NCBI GenBank assembly: GCA_964588665.1
Contig: CAZPQQ010000088.1
Coordinates: 1-12,149 of the forward strand
Direction of reading: 5' to 3'
From: UBA2160 sp964588665
GTDB lineage: Bacteria; Chloroflexota; Dehalococcoidia; Lucifugimonadales; UBA1123
DNA: 12,149 bases
The notes below the pieces were generated by a model, which ran no database searches, had not been told where the DNA came from, and saw only the letters and a list, made by a program, of their open reading frames with translations. Shown piece after piece: positions 1 to 7,678 of this stretch. The stretch's first letter is position 1. Every line of letters starts with the position of its first letter. The position numbers were made by a program, and so were the translations under genes.

Positions 1-51
1 TCGCGACAGCCTGCTTGGAAGGCAGGGGCTCTACCACTGAGCTACTCCCGC
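1..51 (-). tRNA. tRNA-Gly (anticodon TCC), 3' part cut off by window edge
   Basis: Read on the minus strand from position 51, the sequence gives an acceptor 5' strand GCGGGAG, TA, a D-arm GCTC-AGTGGTA-GAGC, an anticodon stem CCTGC/GCAGG enclosing the 7-nt loop CTTCCAA, then a variable region and the first bases of the T arm. The anticodon TCC falls at 17-19, which reads GGA (and GGG by wobble) glycine codons. The T loop, the 3' acceptor strand and any CCA lie beyond the window. A promoter is visible 29 nt upstream. Confidence 0.95.
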
Positions 52-79
52 TCGGGTGGTACACGCGTGGTGCGGCCTC

Positions 80-110
80 ATTGTAGCATTTCGTTACGAA
101 GCCCCGTCAG
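80..110 (-). promoter_or_regulatory. Candidate promoter of tRNA-Gly
   Basis: On the minus strand there is a good -10 hexamer TACAAT (80-85), and 19 nt upstream a partial -35 CTGACG (105-110, 4 of 6 matches). Transcription would start near 73, about 22 nt before the tRNA 5' end. The spacer holds a small perfect inverted repeat, TTCGT-T-ACGAA (90-100), which could be an operator or chance. The rest of the 52-204 gap between polA and the tRNA shows no gene and no convincing intrinsic terminator for polA. Confidence 0.5.
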
Positions 111-204
111 AGCCATCGAGACCGGACGGCAGGGACAATAGACACAGAAGGGGCGCGTGTTGACCGCCGCGATGCGTGACTAAAGCGCCCGCCCGCACAC
201 GCCT

Positions 205-2994
205 CTACCCCATGTCGCCCCACGTGTAGCCGGACTTGATCTCGACGCCTAACGGGACGGCCAACGACATGGCGGAGGGCATCAGCTCCATTACGATCTC
301 CCGCATCTGATCGAACTCGTCGTTTGGCGTCTCGAATATCAGCTCGTCGTGAACCTGCAAGATCATCTTCGATTTCATGCCGAGGTCGTCCATGCGTTCC
401 ATGATGCGGACCATCGCGATCTTGATGATCTCGGCCGCGGTGCCCTGAATCGGCATATTGATCGCGGCGCGCTCAGCGGCCTGTCTTACGCGGTAGTTCC
501 GCGCGTTGATGTCCTGGAGGTACCGGCGACGGCCCAGCACGGTCTCGACATAACCTTTGTCGCGGCACGACTGCTTCGTGCTCTCAACGTAGTCGAGGAT
601 CTTCGGGTACTTCTCGAAATACAGGTCGATGAAGTGCTGGCCGCGGTCAGGGCTTAAGTCGGTCTGCTGGGATATCCCGAACGACGTCATGCCATACAGC
701 ACTCCGAAGTTGAGTATCTTGGCGAAGCGCCTCATTTCGGCTGTCACCTGGTCGATTGGCACGTCGTACACGAGCGAGGACGTTGCGCTGTGGATGTCTT
801 CGTCGTTGTGGAAGGCCTCCAACAACCCCGGGTCTCGAGTGTAGTGGGCCAGCACCCGAAGCTCGACCTGAGAGTAGTCGGCGGCAAGCAGCGTCGCGTC
901 AGGCGCGCCCTCTGCGACGAAAGCCTTGCGCACTTGTCGTCCCAGCTCCGTGCGCACCGGAATGTTCTGGACGTTAGGGTCGTTCGATGAGAACCTGCCC
1001 GTTGCCGAACCCGCCTGGTTGTATTTCGTGTGTATCCGGCCGGTGTGCTCGTTGACCAGGCCGGGCAGCGCGTCCACGTATGTGGACTTGATCTTCGACA
1101 ACTGCCGATATTCGAGAATCTGATCCAGCACCTCGTACGCTCTCGGATCGACTCCCTCCGCTTTACCGCTGTCCAGGAACGCCTTGAGGTTGTCCAGCGT
1201 GGCAGCGTCGGTCGAGTATCCCGTGCGGGTCTTCTTCATCACGGGGAGGCGGAGTTCGACGAATAGGATGTCGGCGAGCTGTTTCAGCGAGTTCAGGTTG
1301 AATTCGTGTCCGATGGTCGCGTACATGCCTTGTTGGATCTGGTCCAACTGGCTGGCAAGCTCAGTGGACATCCGACCCAACAACTCCGAGTTGACGGCGA
1401 CGCCATCGCGTTGCATCCGCACTAAGACCTGGACCAGCGGCACTTCGACGTCGTCCAGAAGCTGACGTATTGCTCCGTCGCCTAGCTCTTGAGTTAACGA
1501 CGTTCGCAGCCTCTCGGTGAAGTCGGCGTCGGCGGCGGCGTACTTGCCGGCCTCGGCGATCTCGACCTTGTCCATGGTGATCTGCTTGCGGCCCGTCCCG
1601 ATCAACTCGGTGATCGGTGTCATCTCGTGGTGGAAGAACTCCAGAGCCAGAGCCTTGAGCCCGACCGCCTTTCGACCGCTGGCGTGGGCGGCCAGCATCG
1701 TGTCGAACTCCAGCCCTTGCAGCTTCACGCCCTGGTTCTCGAGCACCATGAGGTCGTAGTTGGCATTGTGGGCAGCCTTGGGGACTCCCGGGTCTTCGAG
1801 AACCGGACCGAGTTTCCGCAAGACAGTGTCCATGAGGAGCTGTTGGCCTTCGGCGTGGCCCACGGGCACGTACCACCCCTGGTTGGGGCTGTTCGAGAAC
1901 GAGAGCCCGACCAGTTGCGCGTCCATCGGGTTGATCGAGTCGGTCTCGGTGTCGAAAGAGAAACCCTCCGGACGGTTGAGCACCGCGACGAGCTCGTCGA
2001 GTCCCGCATCGTCGTCGACGATGGCGTAGTCCACGGGTGTTGCTTCCTCTTCGTCCAGCGCTAGCGCGAGTTGACCCTCGCCCTCTTGGCCGGTCACGGG
2101 GATGCGGTCGACCACACTGTAGAACTCCAGTTCCTGCAGCACGTCGATGACGGCGGACCTGTTGTAGTTCCAGAACTTGCACGCCTCGAGGTCCAGGGTG
2201 ACGGGCACGTCTCGACTGATGGTGGTCAGAAATCGCGCCTGCATCGCCAGGTCTCGGTTGTTGGTCAGGCTCTGCTTCGCCCTGGGCGGCTTGACGGAAT
2301 CGAGGTTCTCGTAGATGCCGTCGATGCTGCCGTAGTCGGTCAGCAGCTTGATCGCCGTCTTGATCCCGATGCCCGGGACGCCGGGGATGTTGTCCGACGT
2401 GTCTCCCTGGAGCGCCTTGATGTCCGCGATGAACTCGGGCCCCAGTCCTCCGTAGCGCTCCTTGACCGCTACCGCGTCATACAAGGTCCGCTGCTGGACC
2501 GCGAAGCTCAACAGCACCCGAACCCAGGGCGACACGAGCTGGAACGTGTCCGTGTCCCCGGTGAGCACGATAGTCTCTATCTCTTGCTCTTCCGCCTGCC
2601 TGCACAGCGTGCCGAGCACGTCGTCCGCCTCGAATCCGGCTTGCTCGTAGATCGGTATTTCGAACGCCTCGATGAGTTGGCGGATGCGGCCGAACTGGCT
2701 CCGAAGCTCCGGCGGAGTCGGTGGGCGATGGGCTTTGTACTCTTTGAACCGCTCGTGCCTGAAGGTTGGCTTAGGCAGGTCGAATGTGACGGCCAGGTGG
2801 GAGGGTTTTCGCTCGGACAGCGTCTTCAGAAAGCTGTTGAGGAACCCGAAGACAGCCCGAACTTCTTCGCCCGTGCTGCGCACCGTGAGCGGGTCGCGGA
2901 TGGCGTGCCAGGCGCGATGGACAAGCGCGTGACCGTCCAGGAGCAAAAGCAGGGGCGTTGGTTCGAGCATGGAGCGCATGTCACCGGACGGCAT
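205..2994 (-). CDS. polA: DNA polymerase I with 5' nuclease and intact 3'-5' proofreading domain
   Basis: 929 residues, the normal full length; a cytoplasmic repair and Okazaki-fragment polymerase. The N-terminal 5' nuclease (about 1-300) keeps its acidic metal ligands: D20, D72, E122/D124/D125, D147/D149, D198/D201, plus the helix-hairpin-helix segment NIPGVPGIGIKTA. The 3'-5' exonuclease domain (about 320-510) retains FDTE (D348, E350), D414 in the HNANYD motif, and Y485/D489 in YAAAD, so proofreading should be active, unlike in Taq polymerase. The polymerase domain has motif A DYSQVELR (D706), motif B RRFAKILNFGVLYG (K759, F763, Y767) and motif C VHDE (D883, E884), at almost the same numbering as in E. 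coli. The ATG start is chosen because AGGAG (3001-3005) lies 6 nt upstream; the later in-frame ATGs lack this. It has its own candidate promoter in the gap after the mutase gene. Confidence 0.98.
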   Translation of the reverse strand: MPSGDMRSMLEPTPLLLLLDGHALVHRAWHAIRDPLTVRSTGEEVRAVFGFLNSFLKTLSERKPSHLAVTFDLPKPTFRHERFKEYKAHRPPTPPELRSQFGRIRQLIEAFEIPIYEQAGFEADDVLGTLCRQAEEQEIETIVLTGDTDTFQLVSPWVRVLLSFAVQQRTLYDAVAVKERYGGLGPEFIADIKALQGDTSDNIPGVPGIGIKTAIKLLTDYGSIDGIYENLDSVKPPRAKQSLTNNRDLAMQARFLTTISRDVPVTLDLEACKFWNYNRSAVIDVLQELEFYSVVDRIPVTGQEGEGQLALALDEEEATPVDYAIVDDDAGLDELVAVLNRPEGFSFDTETDSINPMDAQLVGLSFSNSPNQGWYVPVGHAEGQQLLMDTVLRKLGPVLEDPGVPKAAHNANYDLMVLENQGVKLQGLEFDTMLAAHASGRKAVGLKALALEFFHHEMTPITELIGTGRKQITMDKVEIAEAGKYAAADADFTERLRTSLTQELGDGAIRQLLDDVEVPLVQVLVRMQRDGVAVNSELLGRMSTELASQLDQIQQGMYATIGHEFNLNSLKQLADILFVELRLPVMKKTRTGYSTDAATLDNLKAFLDSGKAEGVDPRAYEVLDQILEYRQLSKIKSTYVDALPGLVNEHTGRIHTKYNQAGSATGRFSSNDPNVQNIPVRTELGRQVRKAFVAEGAPDATLLAADYSQVELRVLAHYTRDPGLLEAFHNDEDIHSATSSLVYDVPIDQVTAEMRRFAKILNFGVLYGMTSFGISQQTDLSPDRGQHFIDLYFEKYPKILDYVESTKQSCRDKGYVETVLGRRRYLQDINARNYRVRQAAERAAINMPIQGTAAEIIKIAMVRIMERMDDLGMKSKMILQVHDELIFETPNDEFDQMREIVMELMPSAMSLAVPLGVEIKSGYTWGDMG

Positions 2995-3029
2995 CGGTTT
3001 CTCCTGTCGCGTCGAGTGGGAACATTCCG

Positions 3030-3035
3030 ATTATA
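3030..3035 (-). promoter_or_regulatory. Candidate -10 element of the polA promoter (TATAAT)
   Basis: A perfect TATAAT on the minus strand lies in the 83-nt gap between the mutase stop and the polA start, predicting a leader of about 28 nt before ATG. No good -35 is seen: at 17 nt spacing the hexamer is TGGTGG, 2 of 6 matches, and there is no extended TG motif. It suggests that polA can be transcribed independently of the genes upstream, but this is inference. Confidence 0.45.
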
Positions 3036-3077
3036 CACTCGGCGCCACAGCGCCACCAGAATCAGGGGCGAGCGTCG

Positions 3078-4499
3078 CTACACGCCAGCCAGCGTTCGGG
3101 CCTCGTCGAGTATGGCGGCCACGCTGGCCGGGGACTCGGCCTCGGCGTAGATGCGCAACAACGGCTCGGTGCCGGAGAACCGCACCAGGGCCCAATAGCC
3201 CCCTTCGAGCATGAACCGGACGCCGTCGGTTTCGTCGATGCCAAGCACCGGCTTGCCCCCCAACGTCGAGGGTCCCGCGACCTGGATACGCTGCCGGATC
3301 TCGTCGCGCTGTGCCGGATCGAACGTGACGTCCACTCGATCGTAATGGTGGGGGCCGACCTTTTCGTATAGCGTGGCGAGAAGGTCAGTCGGGTTCATGT
3401 CGGTCCTGACCATCATGTCCAGGAACAGCAGCCCGCTGAGTATGCCGTCCCGTTCGGGTACATGTCCGCGAAAGGCGTAGCCGCCGCTCTCCTCACCCGC
3501 GGCGATCGCCTCTTCGGCCATCATCACAGGCCCCAGGTATTTGAAGCCTACCCGTGTCTCGAACAGAGGCACGTCGTACTCTTCGGCCAGGCGGTCGATC
3601 ATCGAGGTCATGGTGATCGAACGCACCAGCGGACCGTCCTGGCCCAGGTTCTCGAGAAGGTGCATGCACAGAATGGCGAATGTCTGGAGCGTGGTGAGGA
3701 ACTCCCCGTCTTCGTCTACGACTCCCAGGCGGTCGGCGTCGCCATCGGTGGCGAGCCCGACATCGGCGTTGAAGTCGGCTACCGCGTCAATGAGCGGCGC
3801 CAAGTTTTGCGCGATCGGCTCGGGCTGCGTCATGCCCGGAAACAACGGGTTGCGCTCGCCCCGTATCTCGATCAGGCGGGTGTTGCCGCCGTCCAAGAGT
3901 TTGCTGAAGTACCCGGCGCCCGAGCCGTGCATCGGATCGAACACGATGTTCAAGCCCGCATTGCGAATGGCTTGGACGTCGATCAGAGAGGCGACGTGGG
4001 CCAAATATTCGGGTTCCGGGTCGAAGTACTCGAGCAGCCCTTGGCGCTCGGCGTCGTCAAGCTCCATCCGCTTCACGGCGGGATCAAGTTCGACCGCGGC
4101 GATCCGCTCCTCGAGCCGCGCGACGATCTCCGGAGAAGCGCTGCCGCCGTAGTCAGGCTTGTATTTGAATCCATTCCAGATGCCCGAGTTGTGGCTCGCG
4201 GTGATTATGCACCCGGCGCCCGCGTCCTTGCGCACCAGGCTGAAGCTGATCACAGGTGTCGGCGCTGCCTTGTCGCAGAGAAGAACAGGTATCCCGTTTG
4301 CGGTGATGACCTCTGCCACCTCGCGGGCGAAGTCCTCTGACGCGAATCGGTTGTCGTATCCGATCATGAACCCGCGCGACCCGAGCCGGTTCGCGTTCAG
4401 GAAGTCGGCTGTTCCCTGGGCGCAGATGCGGACGTTCTCGAAGGTGAAATCCTCCGCGATGATCGCTCGCCAGCCATCGGTGCCAAATCTTATCGCCAC
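3078..4499 (-). CDS. Phosphoglucomutase/phosphomannomutase family phosphohexomutase
   Basis: 473 residues of the alpha-D-phosphohexomutase superfamily, which moves a phosphate between C1 and C6 of hexose phosphates to feed cell-wall, glycan or nucleotide-sugar synthesis. All four signature loops are present: the catalytic serine loop TASHNS (S102), the metal-binding loop DGDADR (D252, D254, D256), the sugar-binding loop EESGG (336-340) followed by GHVPERDGI, and the C-terminal phosphate loop RFSGTEP (440-446). Residue 105 is Ser where most family members have Pro. The sugar specificity (glucose, mannose or glucosamine) cannot be read from the sequence, so no symbol is given. The start is GTG, with AGGAG (4507-4511) 7 nt upstream; an out-of-frame ATG sits too close to that site. 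It follows metK by 58 nt with no terminator, so cotranscription is possible. Confidence 0.93.
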   Translation of the reverse strand: MAIRFGTDGWRAIIAEDFTFENVRICAQGTADFLNANRLGSRGFMIGYDNRFASEDFAREVAEVITANGIPVLLCDKAAPTPVISFSLVRKDAGAGCIITASHNSGIWNGFKYKPDYGGSASPEIVARLEERIAAVELDPAVKRMELDDAERQGLLEYFDPEPEYLAHVASLIDVQAIRNAGLNIVFDPMHGSGAGYFSKLLDGGNTRLIEIRGERNPLFPGMTQPEPIAQNLAPLIDAVADFNADVGLATDGDADRLGVVDEDGEFLTTLQTFAILCMHLLENLGQDGPLVRSITMTSMIDRLAEEYDVPLFETRVGFKYLGPVMMAEEAIAAGEESGGYAFRGHVPERDGILSGLLFLDMMVRTDMNPTDLLATLYEKVGPHHYDRVDVTFDPAQRDEIRQRIQVAGPSTLGGKPVLGIDETDGVRFMLEGGYWALVRFSGTEPLLRIYAEAESPASVAAILDEARTLAGV

Positions 4500-4557
4500 G
4501 GCTCATCTCCTGGACAGCGCGGGTTCTCGGAACGGCAAGGCTGCGTCATACGGGGCT

Positions 4558-5781
4558 TCAGGCGCCGGCGCCTTCGGGGAACGCTTCTTGCCGAAGCGCA
4601 TCCGCTTTGTCGGTTCTCTCCCACGGAAGATCGACGTCGGTGCGGCCGAAATGACCGTACGCGGCCGTCTGTTTGTAGATCGGCCGTCGCAGATCCAAAT
4701 CGCGGATGATCGCGCCAGGGCGGAGATCGAAGTGCTTCTCGATCAACGCGCTTATGGTTTCGTCCGATACTTTGGCGGTGCCGAATGTCTCTGCAGAGAT
4801 CGAGATAGGGGCCGCAACCCCGATGGCGTAGGCAACCTGGAGCTCGACGCGGTCCGCCAGTCCTGCCGCAACCAAGTTCTTGGCGACGTACCGCGCGGCG
4901 TATGCGGCGGACCGGTCGACCTTGGTCGGGTCCTTGCCGGAGAACGCGCCGCCGCCGTGGCGGGCCATGCCTCCGTAGGTGTCGACGAGTATTTTTCGGC
5001 CCGTCAAGCCAGTGTCTCCGACTGGGCCGCCGATGACGAATCGACCGGACGGGTTGATGACCCACCGGGTGTCGCCGTCTATGTATTTGGCTGGGATCAC
5101 GTGCTTGCCGACATCCTCGATGAGGTCGCGTTCGATTACCGACTGGCTAACCTCTGGGTTGTGCTGAGTGCTCAACACTACCGTGTGCACACGTTTCGGG
5201 ACTCCGTACTCGTATTCCACCGTGACCTGGGACTTCCCGTCAGGCCGCATGTACGGCAGGAACCCCTCTTTCCGGACCTCGGCCATACGCATGCAGAGCT
5301 GGTGGGACAAGGCCATTGGGAGCGGCATGAGCTCCGGCGTCTCATTGCAGGCGAAGCCGACCATCATGCCCTGGTCGCCCGCTCCAAGAGACTCGACGTC
5401 GGTCGCGCCGTCTTCGCCTCGCGTCTCAAGCGCGTTCGAGACTCCGGTGGAGATGTCCGGTGATTGGCCGTGGATCGAAACCGAGACGCCGCAGGATTGA
5501 TAGTCGAAACCGTACGACGAGTCGACGTATCCGGCGTCTCTGATGGTGCGACGGACGATATTCGGGATGTCCACGTAGGTGTCAGTCGTGATCTCTCCCA
5601 TAACCACGACCATTCCCGTGGTTGTGCAGGTCTCGCATGCGACCCTCGCATAAGGGTCCGCGGCGATGATCTCGTCGAGCACGGCATCGGATATCTGGTC
5701 GCACAGCTTGTCCGGGTGCCCCTCCGTCACGGATTCCGACGTGAAGAGGAACGATGGGGAATCGGTAAAACTAAATGCCAT
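4558..5781 (-). CDS. metK: S-adenosylmethionine synthase (methionine adenosyltransferase)
   Basis: 407 residues. The enzyme makes SAM from methionine and ATP with release of phosphate and pyrophosphate, in the cytoplasm and normally as a tetramer. Signatures seen: SESVTEGHPDK (15-25; H22 and D24 at the ATP/Mg site), GAGDQGMM (133-140; D136) and the P-loop-like GGGAFSGKDPTKVDRS (276-291; K283, K287, D289). Length and all three motifs match the family closely. The reading frame extends 24 codons further upstream, but the ATG at 5781 is preferred because AAAGGAG lies 5 nt before it and the protein then begins MAFSFTDSPSFLFTSESV, typical for MetK. It is the last gene of the SAM-cycle block, 104 nt after the thioesterase gene, and its leader contains two strong hairpins that may regulate it. 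Confidence 0.98.
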   Translation of the reverse strand: MAFSFTDSPSFLFTSESVTEGHPDKLCDQISDAVLDEIIAADPYARVACETCTTTGMVVVMGEITTDTYVDIPNIVRRTIRDAGYVDSSYGFDYQSCGVSVSIHGQSPDISTGVSNALETRGEDGATDVESLGAGDQGMMVGFACNETPELMPLPMALSHQLCMRMAEVRKEGFLPYMRPDGKSQVTVEYEYGVPKRVHTVVLSTQHNPEVSQSVIERDLIEDVGKHVIPAKYIDGDTRWVINPSGRFVIGGPVGDTGLTGRKILVDTYGGMARHGGGAFSGKDPTKVDRSAAYAARYVAKNLVAAGLADRVELQVAYAIGVAAPISISAETFGTAKVSDETISALIEKHFDLRPGAIIRDLDLRRPIYKQTAAYGHFGRTDVDLPWERTDKADALRQEAFPEGAGA

Positions 5782-5786
5782 TGGTT

Positions 5787-5793
5787 CTCCTTT
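5787..5793 (-). promoter_or_regulatory. metK ribosome binding site (AAAGGAG)
   Basis: AAAGGAG lies 5 nt before the ATG at 5781 and fixes the metK start there rather than at the earlier in-frame codons. It comes 4 nt after the base of the hairpin at 5798-5818, so folding of the leader could affect ribosome access. Confidence 0.75.
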
Positions 5794-5797
5794 GTGG

Positions 5798-5865
5798 CGG
5801 CCCCGACTCGTCGGGCCGTTGCTTGTCTTCGCGGTTGGCTCGTGTCTCAGCACGCGGCCAACCGC
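5798..5865 (-). other. Two tandem hairpins in the metK leader, possible cis-regulatory RNA
   Basis: On the minus strand the first hairpin (5831-5865) has a perfect 8-bp stem GCGGTTGG/CCAACCGC, an internal loop CCG/AG, an inner stem CGTG/CACG and the loop CTGAGA. After 12 nt a second hairpin (5798-5818) has CGGCC/GGCCG, a bulged G, CGA/TCG and the tetraloop CGAG; it ends just before the ribosome binding site. Neither is followed by a U-tract, so they are not intrinsic terminators. I do not recognise a known SAM or SAH riboswitch class here. They could control metK translation, mark an RNA-processing site, or be a structured spacer. Confidence 0.5.
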
Positions 5866-5885
5866 CTGGTCTATTGCCCGCGGTG

Positions 5886-6353
5886 TCAGTCCAATCCGTG
5901 TCGGGCGAGTTGCTCTTGATTCAAAACGACGAGTGTTGCCGAGCCGTCAGCGATCACCTTGCCGTCGGCGCTTCGCAACTCGCCTCGGACCGCGATCGCA
6001 CGTCCGTCTCGACTCTCCTGCCAGGATTCAGCGGAGAGCTCTTCGCCGACACTGGCTGGAGTTCGATATCGCGTCTCCATCGAGCGCATCGTGGTTACGG
6101 AACCCTGGTGACATGCCAGATTCTCCATCAACTCGTACAGCAGTGAAGATATGACGCCGCCGTGCACTATTCCTGGCCAACCCTCATGGTCCTTGTGAGG
6201 CGTAAACGATGCCTTTAAACGATCTCCGTGTTGGCGCATGCGCAGCCGCAGGCCGATCGAGTTGGCCTGCCCGCACCCGTAGCATCCGGGGTGTTCCTTG
6301 ACGTCGCCGGACGCGCGACCTGACGATTCGCTGCTTATGTTCCCACGTCCCAA
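5886..6353 (-). CDS. PaaI-like hotdog-fold thioesterase
   Basis: 155 residues with a single hotdog domain, of the kind found in acyl-CoA thioesterases of the PaaI/YbgC superfamily. The central helix motif is GIVHGGVISSLLYELM, with H64-G65-G66 and the possible catalytic acid E74. An N-terminal HPGCYGCGQANSIGLRLR segment carries a CxxC pair (C24, C27) seen in many small PaaI-family proteins. The substrate is unknown. The start is uncertain: the first possible codon is TTG at 6353, 19 nt inside the end of ahcY, with no good ribosome binding site; the next in-frame ATG (residue 39) would remove the conserved CxxC segment. Translation is therefore probably coupled to ahcY. Nothing in the family links it directly to the SAM cycle; it may simply share the transcript. 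Confidence 0.8.
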   Translation of the reverse strand: MGRGNISSESSGRASGDVKEHPGCYGCGQANSIGLRLRMRQHGDRLKASFTPHKDHEGWPGIVHGGVISSLLYELMENLACHQGSVTTMRSMETRYRTPASVGEELSAESWQESRDGRAIAVRGELRSADGKVIADGSATLVVLNQEQLARHGLD

Positions 6354-7606
6354 CTGGCCAGATACTTTTCTTGCTCGGCGGTCAGCGTATCGATCTGTAT
6401 GCCCATTGCTTCGAGCTTGAGGCGGCCCACCTCTTCGTCGATGTCTTTTGGCACCGGGTAAACGTCCGGCTTGAGCGTGTGGGCGGTTTCGACCAGGTAC
6501 TCCGCGTTGAGCGCCTGGTTTGCGAAGCTCATGTCCATAACCGCGGATGGATGCCCTTCCGCCGCGGCCAGGTTGATAAGGCGTCCTTCGCCCAGCAGGT
6601 ACAACTTGCGCCCGTCGCCCATCAGGTACTCTTCGACGAATGGTCGGAGCGTCTGTTTGCCGTCAGCCATCTCCTCCATCGCAGGGATGTCGATTTCGAC
6701 GTTGAAGTGGCCGCTGTTGGCCACGATGGCGCCGTTCTTCATGACTTCGAGATGCTGTCGTCCGACGGCGCTCATGCCGCCGGTAACGGTGATGAAGATG
6801 TCTCCGATCTTGGCGGCCTCGGCCATGCTCATCACCAGGTGGCCGTCCATGGCGGCTTCCAGGGCGCGAATCGGGTCAACCTCAGTCACGATTGTGTGGG
6901 CACCCATTCCGCGCGCCCTGAGCGCGACGCCGCGGCCGCACCAGCCGTAGCCCGCAATGACAACCTTCTTCCCGGCCCAGAGGACGTTGGTCGCTCTCGT
7001 GATGCCGTCCAACGTGCTTTGCCCTGTCCCGTACCGGTTGTCGAAAAAGTGCTTGGTGTCGGCGTCGTTGACCGCGACTATGGGATAACGGAGCTTACCG
7101 TCGGCCGCCAGGCTCTGTAGCCGTATGACGCCGGTGGTCGTCTCCTCGGTGCCGCCCACGATGGTCTCGAGAACGTCGGTCCGGTCCGTGTGGACCAACG
7201 CCACGATGTCCGCGCCGTCGTCCATCGTCAGGTTGGGCTTGTTGTTCAGCGAAGACTGGAGGTGCTTGTAGTACGTGTCCCTGTCTTCGCCTTTGATGGC
7301 GAACGTTGGTATGCCGTACTCGGTCACCAGGGCCGCCGCAACGTCGTCCTGCGTGCTCAGCGGGTTGCTTGCGCAGAGCGCCACCTGGGCGCCGCCGTCA
7401 CGTAAAGCCAACATGAGGTTGGCGGTCTCGGATGTCACGTGAAGACACGCGGAGACCTTGATCCCGTTGAGCGGCTTCTCCCGAGCGAACCGCTCGCGGA
7501 TCTGGTTGACGACCGGCATCTCGCGGGCCGCCCATTCGATGCGGCGGACGCCGTCCGCCGCCAATGAACGGTCCAGTACGTCTCCGTCGTTGTTGTCTGA
7601 TGTCAA
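6335..7606 (-). CDS. ahcY: S-adenosylhomocysteine hydrolase
   Basis: 423 residues. The enzyme reversibly splits S-adenosylhomocysteine, the product of methyltransferases, into homocysteine and adenosine, using bound NAD+. Substrate-site residues align with the human enzyme: H56 in ACLHVTSETANL, D129/D130, E155 in EETTTGV, K185, D189 and N190 in TKHFFDN, and H300 in SGHFNVEID. The NAD-binding glycine motif is GYGWCGRG (219-226). It is the shorter form and lacks the usual C-terminal lysine/tyrosine tail of the eukaryotic enzyme, ending in SWDVGT. The start is TTG, supported by a near-ideal AAGGAGG 5 nt upstream. It follows the PfkB kinase gene by 72 nt and overlaps the thioesterase gene by 19 nt. 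The neighbouring kinase and metK suggest recycling of both SAH products. Confidence 0.97.
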   Translation of the reverse strand: MTSDNNDGDVLDRSLAADGVRRIEWAAREMPVVNQIRERFAREKPLNGIKVSACLHVTSETANLMLALRDGGAQVALCASNPLSTQDDVAAALVTEYGIPTFAIKGEDRDTYYKHLQSSLNNKPNLTMDDGADIVALVHTDRTDVLETIVGGTEETTTGVIRLQSLAADGKLRYPIVAVNDADTKHFFDNRYGTGQSTLDGITRATNVLWAGKKVVIAGYGWCGRGVALRARGMGAHTIVTEVDPIRALEAAMDGHLVMSMAEAAKIGDIFITVTGGMSAVGRQHLEVMKNGAIVANSGHFNVEIDIPAMEEMADGKQTLRPFVEEYLMGDGRKLYLLGEGRLINLAAAEGHPSAVMDMSFANQALNAEYLVETAHTLKPDVYPVPKDIDEEVGRLKLEAMGIQIDTLTAEQEKYLASWDVGT

Positions 7607-7611
7607 ATCTT

Positions 7612-7618
7612 CCTCCTT
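7612..7618 (-). promoter_or_regulatory. ahcY ribosome binding site (AAGGAGG) supporting a TTG start
   Basis: AAGGAGG is separated by 5 nt from TTG at 7604-7606. There is no alternative ATG or GTG near it in frame, so ahcY very likely starts at TTG. The strong site may offset the weak start codon. Confidence 0.8.
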
Positions 7619-7678
7619 GTTGTTTGCTGGCGCCGATTCTTGGCCAACGTTGTATAAATGTCGTAATTCGGGAGCAGG

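Noticed and set aside
155..202. GCGTGT/ACACGC inverted repeat as polA terminator
   Set aside because: The stem is only 6 bp with a 36-nt loop and no U-tract follows.
205..2994. Loss of proofreading in PolA
   Set aside because: All key exonuclease residues (D348, E350, D414, Y485, D489) are present.
2071..3150. Long plus-strand open frame opposite polA and similar ones opposite the mutase (3462-4340) and metK (4159-5463)
   Set aside because: They are antisense to clearly conserved genes, have low-complexity or arginine/histidine-rich translations without motifs, and arise from the GC-rich codon bias.
5782..5853. 24-codon N-terminal extension of MetK
   Set aside because: The extension has no ribosome binding site, overlaps the leader hairpin and is not like any MetK N-terminus; the ATG at 5781 has a strong site.
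7651..7656. TATACA as a -10 of an internal promoter before ahcY
   Set aside because: No -35 resembling TTGACA at 16-19 nt spacing (17 nt gives ACCTGC); left unannotated though an internal promoter is still possible.
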